Program-made: the position numbers and the translations under genes
Notes under the pieces: model-generated
Seen by the model: the letters and a program-made list of their open reading frames with translations, nothing else
What the model was told of the DNA's origin: nothing
Database searches by the model: none
Shown here: in pieces, positions 35,507 through 47,812 of the stretch
How positions within the stretch are numbered: the first letter of the stretch is position 1
Layout of the letters: each line of letters opens with the position of its first letter
Source of the DNA: Takakia lepidozioides
Lineage: Eukaryota; Streptophyta; Takakiopsida; Takakiales; Takakiaceae
Assembly: GCA_030704615.1 (NCBI GenBank)
Contig: CM060732.1
Span: 55,967,053 to 56,031,052, forward strand
Direction of reading: 5' to 3'
DNA length: 64,000 bases

Positions 35507-37728
35507 TGGTTGTTCTAGAAAAGTACATGCACGGTGATGGGTGGTATGGAAGAATGAACAAATAGGTTGCAGGGAAATGAGGTTGCAACGAGAGTGCATA
35601 CAAAGAAGGCGATACTAAGATGGCAATCGCATGAAAGAGAGGACCTACGCAGAACGAAGACAAGATTCAAACGAGGAGACGGAATGAACAGAGGAGGTAT
35701 TCTGTCAAATGCAAAACAAGGGACAAATTTCTACAAGCTACCATAACGATATGTATTGGAGGAGCAATTTCGCTGAAGATAGTCTGGCAAAGATGGACGA
35801 GTTTTTGTAAGAAGCTTGTGTGGCTGGACTGTGTGCGTTGGAAAAGGGTGGCACACTTCTGCATCTACATCTATGGTTTGTAGGTATATACTTCAAGTAT
35901 TCAAATGCTGAACAGGCTCATAAAAAAAAAATTGGGATGGGTAGATCCACAAATTGCGCCTCCCGGTCATCTAGTTCATTGTAAATTATGAGAGACAAGG
36001 ATCTTCATACATTTGTTGGCACGGTGGGCTACTGTCTCAAAGACATCGATGAACCACACTTTCGGTTTGTGCATAAATGTATTGTTGCTGAGCAGATGCA
36101 ACATAGCATGGATGAATATGTGAAGTTCGGTGCTTTTGCCACAAAAAACTGGGTCTGCCTCTCGCACCGGAATATGTCGGAGCGTGCACAGATGTGACAT
36201 AAACACAAAATGCGTAGACAGCTCTAGGCTACTCTCCCTGCAGTTCCTTTTCACATGTTAAGATCTGGGAAGTTATCCTGCAGCAGGGTGGGTGGTTCCG
36301 TTCAAAAACGGCGGCATGGATTATGAAAGATCCACATCCATCTGGAAATCTATGGTTTCACCATATGAGCTCACCATGCAACGACGTAGCCATAATTTTT
36401 TTTGAGGGCTCGTCTGTTTTTTCTAGGCTTCAAGACTTGGGGGCTACAAGAGTTTCCGAAAATGCTGCTGTCCCGACACTCTCATCCATTACAACAGAAA
36501 CAAGGTTTTACAACTGGGTTTCACGACTATTTTCTAGTAGTAAGTCCCTCATGACTACTGTAGGCATGTGTACGTTACAATCATGTATCCCATAACTGAC
36601 TCAAGACCAGTGACGTATCATGTAAGTGGGCAGACTAGAGGATGACGTGTAGACATATATATCAGCTTCGTAATGACTGCAGTCATCCACGTGGTAGACA
36701 CGGGGCAAGACGCCTCATAGACATGTGTTCACACGACCTTGCCACATTGCTGAAGTGCAATCACATATATCATAAAGTGAGTCACATATACCATAGTGTC
36801 ACGACATCAACATTTTTGGTAATTCTTGTAGCCCCCAAGTCTTGAAGCCTAGAAAAAACAGATGAGCCCTCAAAAACAATTATGGCTATGTCAACCATGG
36901 TGAGCTCATGTGGTGAAACCATAGTTTTCCAGATGGATGTGGATCTTTTGAATGTAACCACCCACCCTGCTGCAGGATAGAACTACCCAGATCTTAACAT
37001 ATGTAGAGGAACTGCAGGGAGAGTAGCCTGGAGCTGTCTACGCATTTTGTAATCATGTCACATCTGTGCACTCTCCGATATATTCTGGTGCGAAAGGCAT
37101 ACCCAGTTTTTTGTGGCAAAAGCACCGACCTTCACATATTCATCCATGCCATGTTGCATCCGCTTAGCAACAATACATTTATGCACAAACCAAAAGTGTG
37201 GTTCATCGATGTCTTTGAGACAGTAGCCCACATGACAACAAATGTATGAAGGCCCCTATCTCTCAATAATTTGCAATGAACCAAATGACGGGAGGCGCAA
37301 TTTGTGGATCTACCCATCCCAATCTTTTTTTAATGAGCCTGTTCAGCATTTGAATACTTGAAGTATATACCTACAAACCATTTTCCAACGCACACAGTCC
37401 AGCCACACAAGCTTCTTGCAAAAACTCGCCCATCTTTGCCAAACAATCCTCAACGACATTGCTCCTCCAACACCTATCGTCACCCTAGCTTGTAGAAATT
37501 TGTCCCATGTTTTGCATCCGGCATACTTCCTCCTCTGTTCATTCCGTTTCCTCGCTTGAATCTTGTTTTCCCTCTACGCAGGTCTTTTCTTTCGCGCGAT
37601 CACCTTCCAAATTGCCATCTCAGTATCGCCTTCTCGTATGCACTCTCATCTCCCTGCAACCTGTTTGTTCGTTCTTCCATACCACCCATCGCCGTGCATG
37701 TAGTTTTCTAGAACAATCTAGAACAATC
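35507..37728. mobile_element. ~2.2 kb element with ~0.9 kb inverted repeats
   Basis: The arms are about 35507-36450 and 36825-37728, in inverted orientation, with a 374-bp spacer. The outer ends read TTGTTCTAGAAAAGTACATG (left) and the matching complement on the right. The inner ends share GACTTGGGGGCTACAAG. Corresponding open frames in the two arms (around FMHKPKVWFIDVFETVAH) are mirror copies and show no known domain. It fits a foldback or Mutator-like derivative. Part of the left arm is also present at 57.18-57.57 kb. Confidence 0.7.
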
Positions 37729-37734
37729 AACACA

Positions 37735-38299
37735 GGTTGCAGCCCACACGTTCACATACATGAACCATCCTCCGTTTTTAGGACCTCCTTACACAAGGGA
37801 TATTTCGTCAATCCCTCTATTGATTTACTATATATCCCCTCATTCTAATTCCTAGACCATCCTTTAATCGACAGAGCCCAAGCAAACTTGGGGGCTGAGA
37901 GAGAGAGAAGGCTCCGGCCAAGGCTGGCGTAACTAAGCCTTGCGGCTACTGCCCCCTTTGGGGAGTGGGCCCTATAACTTGGGGGCTTATTACTCCTTGG
38001 GCTTTTAGTCCCTCTCTTATAAAGTTCAGGACTTCCATCCCGTTTCTTTCCCAAAAAAACGATAATAAATTCGATGTATGTACAGCATTCATGCTAAACT
38101 GTCAGACTTTACAATCTGATTGAGTCTAAAATTTGTCAACTCTGAGTTTCAACACTCTGGTATACGGTTATACGCAGCTAGAATTATGAGAGAGAAACCA
38201 AAACATGCATTCACAGTTTCCTTTCATGCTAAGAGGAACACTCTCGGACGCTCACAATGACCACTGCACAATATCTCCCTTCTCATGGCCGCACTCACT
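37735..38299. other. Intergenic stretch with a dispersed repeat
   Basis: About 37895-37975 (AAGGCTCCGGCCAAGGC, then GGCGTAACTAAG and GGCTACTGCCCCCTTT) is similar, in the same orientation, to 55938-56025, the left end of a 1.1 kb insertion. No gene is visible. Confidence 0.5.
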
Positions 38300-38986
38300 T
38301 CATCTCTTGTCAAGTTGTGCAAGACCAGATTGAATAATCCGGATCTCTTCTTTAATCTCCTTCTTTTTCAGATCAATGAGATTATCCCGCTTCTGCTTTC
38401 GCAGATCCTCCAGCTCCGCTTTCAAATCCCTCAATTTCTGCGCCAATTCGTCACGAACCGACACCGGTGGTGGAGCCGAAGGTCGACCAAGTTCTCCATG
38501 GACAGCGGCAGGCTTCGGCGGAGTATTAGTGTGCACAGGAGGACGCGTGGTTGACTGATCTCTCGGATACACATAGTATGTTCCTGCCACAATCGCCAGA
38601 GCCGCAGACACTGCCGCCACCCCTACCGCTGCCCCACTCTTGCGCGCGCCAGTATCTTGTGTCTGCAACAGATAGACGTATCCACGACGGAGAATTAGGA
38701 GCGCAATTCTACACTTTAACGAACCATACATCCAATCTCACCCCGCATTGCGCTCTCCTTACGTTACACCGGACCGAGATGCTTGCAAAATCTTCAGTGT
38801 CAGCTTGAACACGCAGACTGAACTGGAAGACAAGAAACTAATAAAGGAACTCGTTCTTTCCTGTATTGAACTCGATCAAAAAGAGCAAAGCCATACTGCT
38901 GCAGAGAGGGAGCGACATTGGCTCAAGCCGATCCGAGCGTGACGATGAACCGGAAGTTTACGCACTAAGTTTACTGCCCGCGTCAT
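38300..38986 (-). CDS. Small membrane protein with mitochondrial-type presequence and C-terminal coiled coil
   Basis: Exon 1 (38986-38897) encodes MTRAVNLVRKLPVHRHARIG, then LSQCRSLSAA, a basic, Ser/Arg-rich presequence without acidic residues. Exon 2 (38662-38300) follows in phase 0 across a 234-bp GT-AG intron, giving 150 residues. Residues 39-62 form a hydrophobic Ala/Val/Gly-rich membrane span (GAAVGVAAVSAALAIVAGTY). Residues 95-150 are a highly charged helix with heptad character (LRDLKAELEDLRKQKRDNL). I do not recognise the family. The layout suggests an inner-membrane protein with a soluble coiled-coil tail. Its start codon is 384 bp from that of the divergent ABC transporter gene, so the two probably share a promoter region. 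The first exon is inferred from phase and presequence character only. Confidence 0.6.
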
Positions 38987-39370
38987 GCCCCCCGTGTGTC
39001 ACCGCATCCACAAGCCTTCCAGGCACCGCAATCCACAGAAACAGGGCACGCCTTCACGCTTTGGGCAAATGAGCTAAGCCTCGCCTAGTATTAAGATGGA
39101 AAGTGCAGCACTACTTAAACCCTAGTGCGCTTGCTTGTGCGTCGTGCTGATGGCAGCAGCTAGGGTTACAAGTCCCGTGCACACTAGCGAACTTGGTTGG
39201 GAGCGTGATTCACTCGCACCCCATTTCTGGGAAACAGAGCAATCGGGCACTCCGCTGGGCCATCAATACAGGCGTTTGACCGGCCTGCACCAACAGGCAC
39301 GCATCCCTCTCCTTGCCCTACCCGCGACCTGCAATAAGCGCAGGGCGCTGCGAAGAACTGCTTGGACGCA
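38987..39370. promoter_or_regulatory. Divergent promoter region between two genes
   Basis: The 384 bp between the start codons of the small membrane protein (minus) and the ABC transporter (plus) must hold both 5' untranslated regions and start sites unless upstream non-coding exons exist. I see no strong TATA box, which is common in housekeeping divergent promoters. Confidence 0.5.
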
Positions 39371-42300
39371 ATGGGGAGGACAGTTACCACCGAGAAAACA
39401 CCGCTGCTGCAGCCGAATCTCCGTTCTACGACGGTACGTACTTTCTTGGTCTCTCTTTTTCTCTAGTGTTCTGACTTTTTGCCTGTGAAACTGAAGATGC
39501 TCGAAAGTTGGCTGTTTAGAAAGGAATTATGGACTCCCCTCCTTCACAGACCTTCGAGGGAAGCATTGATGGAAATTGAAAGTAATTAACCAAGGAGGAA
39601 ATATTGTTGGTAAGTCGAGCGAGTGGGACTCGTGATCAATTGAAAATTCTCCAGAGTGAATCTTGTACAGCAACTCCTGTGAGGCCATGCTATGCTAGTA
39701 GATAGTCGAAAAGAATTTCAGTTACAAGAGTGGTTATGGTCCAGCAAATAGGGCGCGATGTTCCAGAAGAGTCAATTGGCCTCCTTGGAGAGATTAGAGG
39801 ACGTACCATTAGAGATTTGAACTCCTCTTACTTCTTCTGCCTTGCATACTCAAAACTGAGCCTTGTGTGCAACGTTGTAAGGCTCAAACTTTAAATCACA
39901 TAATCAGTACTACCAGAGGTGCTACTGCAGGCCTAGTGCTTGGAACGCGTAGTCTGGTTTACATTACTCTGCCCTTTTCCCTCAACATCTCGTTTGCTAG
40001 AATGTAAGGGTTTTTGTAATTCTGTCTTTTTTCAACTTTCTATCCTCGAGTTCCAAGTTTCAACAGAGGAGAGAGCTACTCTGAAAGGGAGCCCTCAGCT
40101 GAGCCAGGCAAGTCATCTGCAGTAGTTCCCTTGTGTACATTGGTTGAGAAACGTCCAGTTGGTTCTATTCTTGGGGAAGCGCACTGAAAAACCAGGTGTT
40201 GGAGCAAAAGTTGTACAGCCTTTGTTGTAAGAGGCCTTCTTGGCTATGTATGTTTATGTAGGTGATTACTTAACTGTAACGTGCTTTTGCTTTGTTTTTG
40301 CAGCAAACAGGCAAAGCTCCTGATCCAGTGGCCAATGTTGCAGCCAGCGGTGCTGTGGTAAATGATCTCGAACATGGTGATGCTGTCAAGGTAGGTGCCA
40401 ATGGTTCAAACTCTTGTTGTGTGTTGAGATGCAACTCGTACCAGTGCCTCATGCATTGTGAAGCGAGAATTGCCTGCACTGTTATGTACTTAATATTTCC
40501 GGCACCTATGTGAAAGTGAACACATGTGTCTGAGCCACTAACGATCGTAGCCATTGGCTATACAACTGTGATATCTCTGCAGTGGATCATTCGGTTCTCT
40601 TGTTTTTGCAGAAGGTTTCTGTGTCATGGAAAATACAGATGTAAAACTTAGAAGAAAATTATATCAACCGCTATTCCCTGTAAGGAAATGACCCAAGCCC
40701 TTGAAAAGCTTACTGGTTCACTGTCCCTAGGAGGCAAAGTCAAAATGTTTCTAGTTGCCTGCATGGCTCTAGTGGCCCAGTCCATTTAAAGAACATGAAG
40801 GATAGGCGGATATAGATGAACTCAAACACTTCGCCGTATATTTAAAGCCTGAAATATTGTCTAATAGGTATAAAGTGGGGTGTTGTGACTTGTTTCGTTT
40901 GTGATTTTGTTGATTGTAGGCGGAAAATGTGGGATTTGGTCGCATTTTGCAATTGGTGAGTGCTCATCTCCTTGCATGCTTTATGCTTTCGATGGTAATA
41001 TGGAAATTGTTTTAGCAGACTTGCGAGCCAAGGAAGCGTTCTTGACTTGTTCCTTCAATTGTGAAACTGGCAATGAGCTTGAAATTTCTAGATGTCCTAG
41101 AAGCATAGATGCATAATTGAGTTCGGAATACCAAGTAATTTATGTAGACACAAGGAGTACTCTGAGCGACAAGAAAGTTATCTAGTCGTAGGTGACATTT
41201 CCATTATTTATGAATGCGCCTTGGGCTCGCTGAGGTTGGTCGTTTCTCATTTACCGGCAAGGGGTCAATGTCCAGTGTTGTCCTATTGACTTATTTCCTT
41301 ATGTAACAGGCAAGGCCAGAGGCACCCGTGCTGATTTTGGCAACAATAGCACTATTTGTTTCATCATTCTCCAATGTTTTACTGGTCTGTCTCAATTTCC
41401 AGTCCTTGCTTCAGTTTGTACGTAGCTGACTATGTGCTTGTGTCATATTGTTGCTCAAAAGGATTGATGTACCGAATGGTGTTTGGTTTCTGTTCAATTC
41501 AAAACGATGGGAAGGGACTCCTCATGATGATATTTTGAAATTGGAAAAATATTGTTTAATGGATGCAAGCCTGATGGAAGAGTTTTGGTGGAATGTGAAT
41601 CAGCCCACATTTGCAGGCAAAGTCATAGACATTGTGACAACGAACCCAGATACAGAGGAAGGGCGTGAGGCAGCCTTGGCGGCAGTCAACAGGACCATTT
41701 TAGTCATTGTTGGGGTTGTCATTATCGGGTTAGCGTCTCGCACTTTCTCGCCTGAGTAGTTTCGTAATACCCTGGGTTTGTCTGACTGGCTTTCATGCCT
41801 TTCCTAGGTACAGGTGTTGGCTCTGAACCCCCCTACCTGGGACCAGCCCCAAGGACAAGTGGTGATGAGAGCCGCTCCAGCTTCATTGCTGCAGAGTAGA
41901 ATAAGGGAGCATTAGTCTTCTACACAATGTGTCAAACATGTTTTAAATGTACAACACTTGTATTGCTTTCCAATTGGAGATTATGTTGATAGTTCTTTCT
42001 TTAGTTTATCTCAGTAAGCACCTCTTTTCCTGTTTTTCCCACTGTTTCCAGAATGTGTAACTTAAGACTGAGCTAACTTCAGACATGCTAAGATAGAAGT
42101 CTTTGTGATGTATACGCATTCCCATGTCCCTTCCAGATCCAATTCTAAGCAGACAGAAAATCAGCTTCCTAAGGGAGACACCATTGTACTCACATGCATG
42201 GTCATTTCAAGGTGGACATGCAGTCTCCCGCTCACGTCTAGAAGGATGAATATCCTGAGAAGCTGAACTTCAGACATGCTAAGATAGAAGATTTTGTGAT

Positions 42301-45300
42301 ACATACACATTCCCATGTCCCTTCCAGTTCCAATTCTAAGCAGACACAAAAGCAGCTTCTAAGGGAGACACCATTGCACTCACATGCATGGTCATTTGAT
42401 TCTTCCATCTGGTACAGGTCTATTGCTACCATGATACGGGCGTATTTGTTCACAGCAGCCAGTGAACGAGTTGTTGCTGGGCTAAAGAGAAAGTTGTTCA
42501 GCCAGCTCATTGGGCAGGCATGCTACTTTCCAACATATCTCTGTCATTTAGTGCTGAGAAGGACTGCTAGAGTGTTTCTCATACAGGCTGTTTGCTGTGC
42601 GCTTCAGTCCTTCTCGAGCGGTTTCCCCTGCATGACCCTAAGTTCATGAAGCACAGAGCACCTGGATGTTATCTTTAGAAAATATGACCATACTTATTAG
42701 GGCCTCCCAGCACCGGCAGACGCTCCAGAAGCAGGTGGGTCCAGCAGTGCCAGATATGTTATCCGCAGGTGGTTATGAAGATAGACTGGTCACAGTCTCA
42801 GTGGATATTGTGCCACTAACCTAACCTGGGGTGCAGGAAATAGCCTTTTATGATGTGACAAGGACCGGGGAGCTGCTTAACCGGCTTTCAGAGGACACAC
42901 AAGTGATAAAAAACGCTGCCACTACAAATTTATCAGAAGCTTTGCGCAGCCTGGCTACTTCAGTGATTGGCCTTGGCTTCATGTTTCAAACCTCATGGAA
43001 GCTCACATGTGGGTACTTATTCCTAGTTGTTTGTTTTGGATTGAAATCATACGTCATCCATCACTTGTGTTGGTAGCTTTATCCCTCTATATTTATCTAG
43101 AATTAAAGATACTGTTCTTTTTCTTCACACAGTGTGGGGTTCTTTGTTGTTGTTGTTGTTGTTGCTCTTTGAATTGAAGTTGAGAGAGAGCCCATGAGTC
43201 AGTTTCCGCCCAGAATGTCCAACACAATAAATGTCAGCAAGGATGTAGTGGGAGTAGGGCTTTAGAAGTGAAGAGAACTAATGACTCAATGTTTTTGGTA
43301 ACATACTAATGACGTTTGGATGCAGTGCTAGCACTTGCCGTTGTCCCCGCTATTTCTCTTGGCCTTCGAGCTTTTGGCAAGTACCTGCGTGAACTTTCAC
43401 ACAAGACACAAGCTGCAGCGGCCGTAGCAGCCTCCATTGCTGAGGTTTATTCAAGACCAAATGGGTGTGTGGAAGGTCAAAGATAGCCATTCTGATAGGG
43501 CAAGATATTTCTGTGTCTCTACTGATTTTGTCAAGAGATCAAGGGGGTCACATTGGTAAGTTTTAAACTAATCTAAGTGAGACTTTGGGGCATGCCTGGG
43601 TATGGGTTTTGCAGGAATCTTTTGGCGCAGTAAGGACTGTGCGATCTTTTGCAAATGAGGATTATGAGCGCTCCCGGTATTCCGAAAAAGTGGATTATAC
43701 ACTAAATCTTGGGCTTAGACAAGCTGTATGTGCCTCCAAGCTCCTGCTTGAATTGCATGATTGTTTTTGTTTTTTGTCACCTTGATTCCTGTTTTGAATC
43801 ATCCAATTATTGGACCTGGCTGTTCGCCACCTTTGCAGGAAACCATTGATTGTGGATTGCATTTATCTGTTGGAGTCTGGTGGTTGATGGAATTCCAAAA
43901 GCTTTTGGCTTTGGCACCTAAGCATCAAATTTAGTGGAGTTAATTTTTGTGGCATGATTCTGCTCTTGTGGCTGTGGGCCATGTTTTATGGTTGTGGTGT
44001 GGAGTTCTCGCAGTGATGTGCCCATAAGGTTTATGAGTGGAATGCAGTTTGGGGCTTGAAAGTTGGTGTTGCTCTTTTGACAGTTAGTAGTCGGCTTGTT
44101 CTCGGGAGGTGTCTCAGCAGCAGCAACACTCGCAATTGTCGCTGTGGTTGTTTATGGGGCACGTTTGACTATTGAGGGAGTGATGACAACTGGCACCCTC
44201 ACTGCTTTCATTCTGTACAGCTTAACAGGTTCGTTAGATGGGTTGGGAGTGGTCTTGTGGTTTGGGTTGGGATGACAAGTCACTAGTTGCCCAAATATGG
44301 CTTTGTATGGTGGTAATGGGACTTAAGGAACTTGCTTGGAGTCACCCGTGCCCACTGGTGTAGACTCTACCTGTGGTGTCTGTAGTCTGTACTATCTAGT
44401 GTTGCGGATTCTTTGTGATTCTCATTAAAGGGAAGAGCACCATACACGAATGAATTCCTGCATTCTTATTAACATCTCCCTGTAGTCTACAAGTCACCTG
44501 TCTTTATTTTAACCAGTTATATTCTGTCTTTGTTTCAGTGGGCCTCTCGCTTTCCGCCCTCTCTGGTCTCTACACAACAGCTATGAAGGCAGCAGGAGCC
44601 AGTCGACGTGTTTTCCAGCTATTGGACCGGGTTTCTAGTATGCCGGAGGCTGGGGATAAGAAACCTCTTGGGTCGAACTCGCACCTCCTGTCATTCTTCC
44701 CCTCCCCCTCTGTTGTCATCCTCTGACTGTATCAGTATTTTGAGATCCACTACATTCTGAATCCAAGAACTGTTCTTCCCCTCCTCATCTGTTGTCATCC
44801 TCTGACTGTATCCGTATTTTGAGATCCACTACATTCTGAATCCAAGAACTGACTTGGTGGTTATGATTTGAAATCTGCAGGAAGGATGCAGTTGGAGAGA
44901 TACAGCTGGATGGTGTGTGGTTCGCATATCCATCACGCCCAAAGGAGTGGGTTCTCAAGGTATGAGTCGCTTCCTGGATGTCCAGAGCTTGAGCTTGTGA
45001 GCCATATATTGGGCACTTTATGCTTTTCTTCCTTGTTGACATTTTGGGTGTTTTCCTCTTCTTTTTTATGTGTACAATACCTGCCGTCGTTGGAAATCAA
45101 CAGGGATGTTGATTGGTGTAGCATTAATCCAGTTAGGTTGCTGTCATATTGGAAAAATTTGTTATCCTGACAACAGGAGTGGTAGTCCTGTCCATCTTGT
45201 GTGCTGCTCATCTCTTAAAACCCCAATTTAAATGTGCGGCATGTTTGAGTTCACTTCTGTGCTGAAATTCAGCTTTATCCTTTTAATCAGATTGAGTTGT

Positions 45301-47231
45301 GATTGTGCTGTCTTGAGGCAGCTCAGTTGGAGATTGATGGAAGGCTTTTTCAATGTGGGGTCCTAATATGGCTCATTTGTTGGTAGGGTGTAGACCTCAA
45401 GTTGAAGCCAGGAGCAAAAGTTGCCCTTGTGGGTCCTTCTGGGGGTGGAAAGGTATGGTCTGATACTTTGAATGGCAATCCTTCAGTGACAGGGGAAATC
45501 TTTCTCATTCTAGAGTAGGATGATGTTCAGACTAGGTTCTTGTGTATGTTTGTGATTATTGAAAATGGTGGAGATCAGCAGATAGTGACATCTTAGGCTC
45601 GGTATGAATTTTGTCAACATTCGCATCTTTTGGCTCAATCTGGATGTTTCTCTGTCCACAATGTAGACAACAATTGCCAACCTCGTCGAAAGATTTTACG
45701 ACCCTCAAAAGGGCACAATATTTTTCAATGGGGTATCCCTGAAAGATATTGACCATCGACTTCTTCATGAGAAGGTACATACTTTTTCCCTTTTGATCTG
45801 ACTGATTGTCTGTTTATGCGATTTTCAGTGAACATTTACTTTAGAGCTGGACCCTGTTCAGCAATGATAACCAGGGCACTTCATTGCTCCCTCTTGAGGG
45901 CTGGGAGGGGTTCATGTAAGAGGAATGAGGATGGGCACTTCTGCTTGAAGCTCTCTGACTTCATAGATATATAGGGCATATAGAGTCACCTGTATTATTT
46001 GTGTATGTACTTGAGATCACACCTTTCCATCGCACGGGGGAAGGAAGGCATTATTTGCTTGCTCGTTTTTACCTTGATAACTACTGGGACCTGAAACGTT
46101 AGCAAGTGCTCTAGATTTTAAAATAAGGGGTGTTGTTGACATTGGAAAGTCAGTGAGAGCTCTGAGGTGTGTGAGTGGAATGCTGCAGATAAGCATTGTA
46201 AGCCAGGAACCTACTCTGTTCAATTGTACGATTGCTGAGAACATCTCGTATGGGATGAAGGGCACTGTGGCTGCTTCTGAAATAGAACACGTTGCTGTAA
46301 GTCATGCTGTCTCATCTTCATAAAGATGCATGGTTCAAAGAATCGCAGTAATCTAATTGATATACTATTCTTTGGAGACTGCTAGGGCAATGTGTTGCAA
46401 TATGTTGTTCAGTTCTAGGTTGTTGCAAATTTAGGCACAGGAATGTCCTTGGAGATTTTTGCGAGGGACTATTCTGCTGCTTCTGTCGTATATAGTTGTG
46501 GAATGACTGTCATACTCTCCATTAACCAGTATTTGCTTGACTGGTTTTCCACGGTTTCCACCAGAGGATGGCCAATGCCCATGAGTTCATTTCAAGTTTT
46601 CCTGAGGGGTATCAAACCCATGTTGGTGAGCGTGGGGTAAGATTATCTGGGGGACAGAAGCAGCGGATTGCGATAGCTAGGGCTCTTCTTATGGATTCCA
46701 GTGTGCTTCTTTTGGACGAGGCTACCAGTGCGTTGGATGCAGAAAGCGAGTACTTGGTACAGGTAGGGTGTCATGGGTTCTTTGAAATGCGGTAGTAAGG
46801 ATTCTCCTGTGCACTTCACAGTCAGAAATGGTGGTCTCCATATTACCGTCTGTGATATTAACCAGCAGATTTCATTGCAGACCAGTGGTTTGCAGAAATT
46901 GGGTCATGTGATTTCATGGTCCACCTAGTTCTTAACTTTTCCTTGGTTCTTGCTTGAATATTGACGTAGGATCTAATGTTATGAAATATGCTATGTGCAG
47001 GACGCAATGGATCGCTTGATGAAGGGGCGCAGTGTTTTGGTCATAGCCCACCGATTGTCAACCGTCCAAAGTGCTGATGTAGTGGCAGTCATAGCAGAGG
47101 GTAGAGTCGCAGAAAGTGGCACACATTCGGAGCTCCTCAAAAGCAATGGCCTCTATGCAGCCTTGGTACGGCGCCAATTACAAGGCCCTGGAAGCACCTC
47201 TATGGGCTCAGATCTCGACAAACTAGAGTAG
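39371..47231 (+). CDS. ALS1: Half-size ABC transporter, ALS1/TAP2 type (ABCB27-like), 17 exons
   Basis: Coding exons: 39371-39433, 40304-40390, 40920-40955, 41310-41384, 41604-41728, 42418-42517, 42837-43008, 43326-43444, 43615-43725, 44084-44228, 44539-44671, 44881-44959, 45387-45452, 45667-45774, 46189-46296, 46565-46762, 47001-47231. All phases agree and give 651 residues, close to Arabidopsis ALS1. One membrane domain (for example [31 protein letters not shown]) precedes one nucleotide-binding domain with Walker A GPSGGGKT (431-438), Q-loop SQEP (478-481), signature LSGGQ (536-540), Walker B LLLDE (557-561) and H-loop His592. It should act as a dimer; the named relative is a vacuolar-membrane transporter needed for aluminium tolerance. 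The N-terminus carries EKTPLL (8-13), a tonoplast-type acidic dileucine signal. Intron 6 starts with GC instead of GT. Confidence 0.93.
42076..42400. repeat. Tandem duplication in intron 5 of the ABC transporter
   Basis: A stretch of about 135 bp starting ACTTCAGACATGCTAAGATA at 42076 recurs at about 42267, with TTCCCATGTCCCTTCCAG and ACTCACATGCATGGTCATTT in both. The second copy lies directly before exon 6 and supplies its acceptor region. Confidence 0.8.
44688..44853. repeat. 81-bp tandem duplication in intron 11
   Basis: The stretch TTGTCATCCTCTGACTGTAT through CATTCTGAATCCAAGAACTG occurs twice in tandem with only a few differences. Confidence 0.85.
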
Positions 47232-47499
47232 ACATCATTATCCCGAAAAATGGTGCCTGGGATACATGAGCCGGGTACATTACAACCCCACCTTGTCACC
47301 AAGATCCAAGCCTGAGATATTCCAACACCCGGAAAATCAGCCTTTTCAAGTAACATTATTTTGTAAACATTGTCTTTGACAAAGTTTACATTCAGATCCA
47401 GATGGAATAAAACAATGTGGCATATTTTTGAAAGACCATTTAATCGGCAGCAACCTTTCTTTTGTTTCTTTTTTCTTTTTGTTGGGCCTTCTAAGGCAG

Positions 47500-47760
47500 G
47501 ACTATGCAAGGGGTTTTGATGCTTAGCACCTAGATGAAGTTCGGAATTAGTTCAAGACTGATGTAGCGGGAATTTCCCACCCATATATGTAAATGCATGA
47601 AATCCCTAGATTAGTATGTCTATGCATGGGTGACAGGCTGAGTTGGGCAGGGATTGCATGTATTCTATGCATTTTATTGGCCCTACCTTCCTAAGGAAGA
47701 ACTATGAAAGGGTTTTGATGCTTAGCACCCATACTCGGGATGAAGTTTCGAATTAGTGCG
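47500..47760. repeat. Pair of direct repeats downstream of the ABC transporter
   Basis: GGGTTTTGATGCTTAGCACC with flanking CTATG and GATGAAGTTCGGAATTAGT occurs near 47500-47555 and again, diverged, near 47700-47757. The stretch 47232-47812 is otherwise the 3' flank of the transporter gene. Confidence 0.6.
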
Positions 47761-47812
47761 AACTTCCGTTACAAGTTACAACCGACACACAGAAATGACG
47801 ACGATGACGTAC

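Larger units (their letters stand above)
29451..35890. repeat. Direct segmental duplication, copy A (intact PPR gene)
   Basis: This block is repeated in the same orientation at 51056-57568. Copy A holds the intact PPR gene, a unique 1.36 kb stretch missing from copy B (32787-34148) and a 708-bp hAT element absent from copy B. Most of the coding part differs only at scattered positions. Confidence 0.9.

Noticed and set aside
39135-39488. 117-codon frame as the first exon of the ABC transporter with a plastid transit peptide
   Set aside because: Its frame does not join exon 2 in phase at the GTACGT donor; the ATG at 39371 in another frame does, and it gives an ALS1-like N-terminus.
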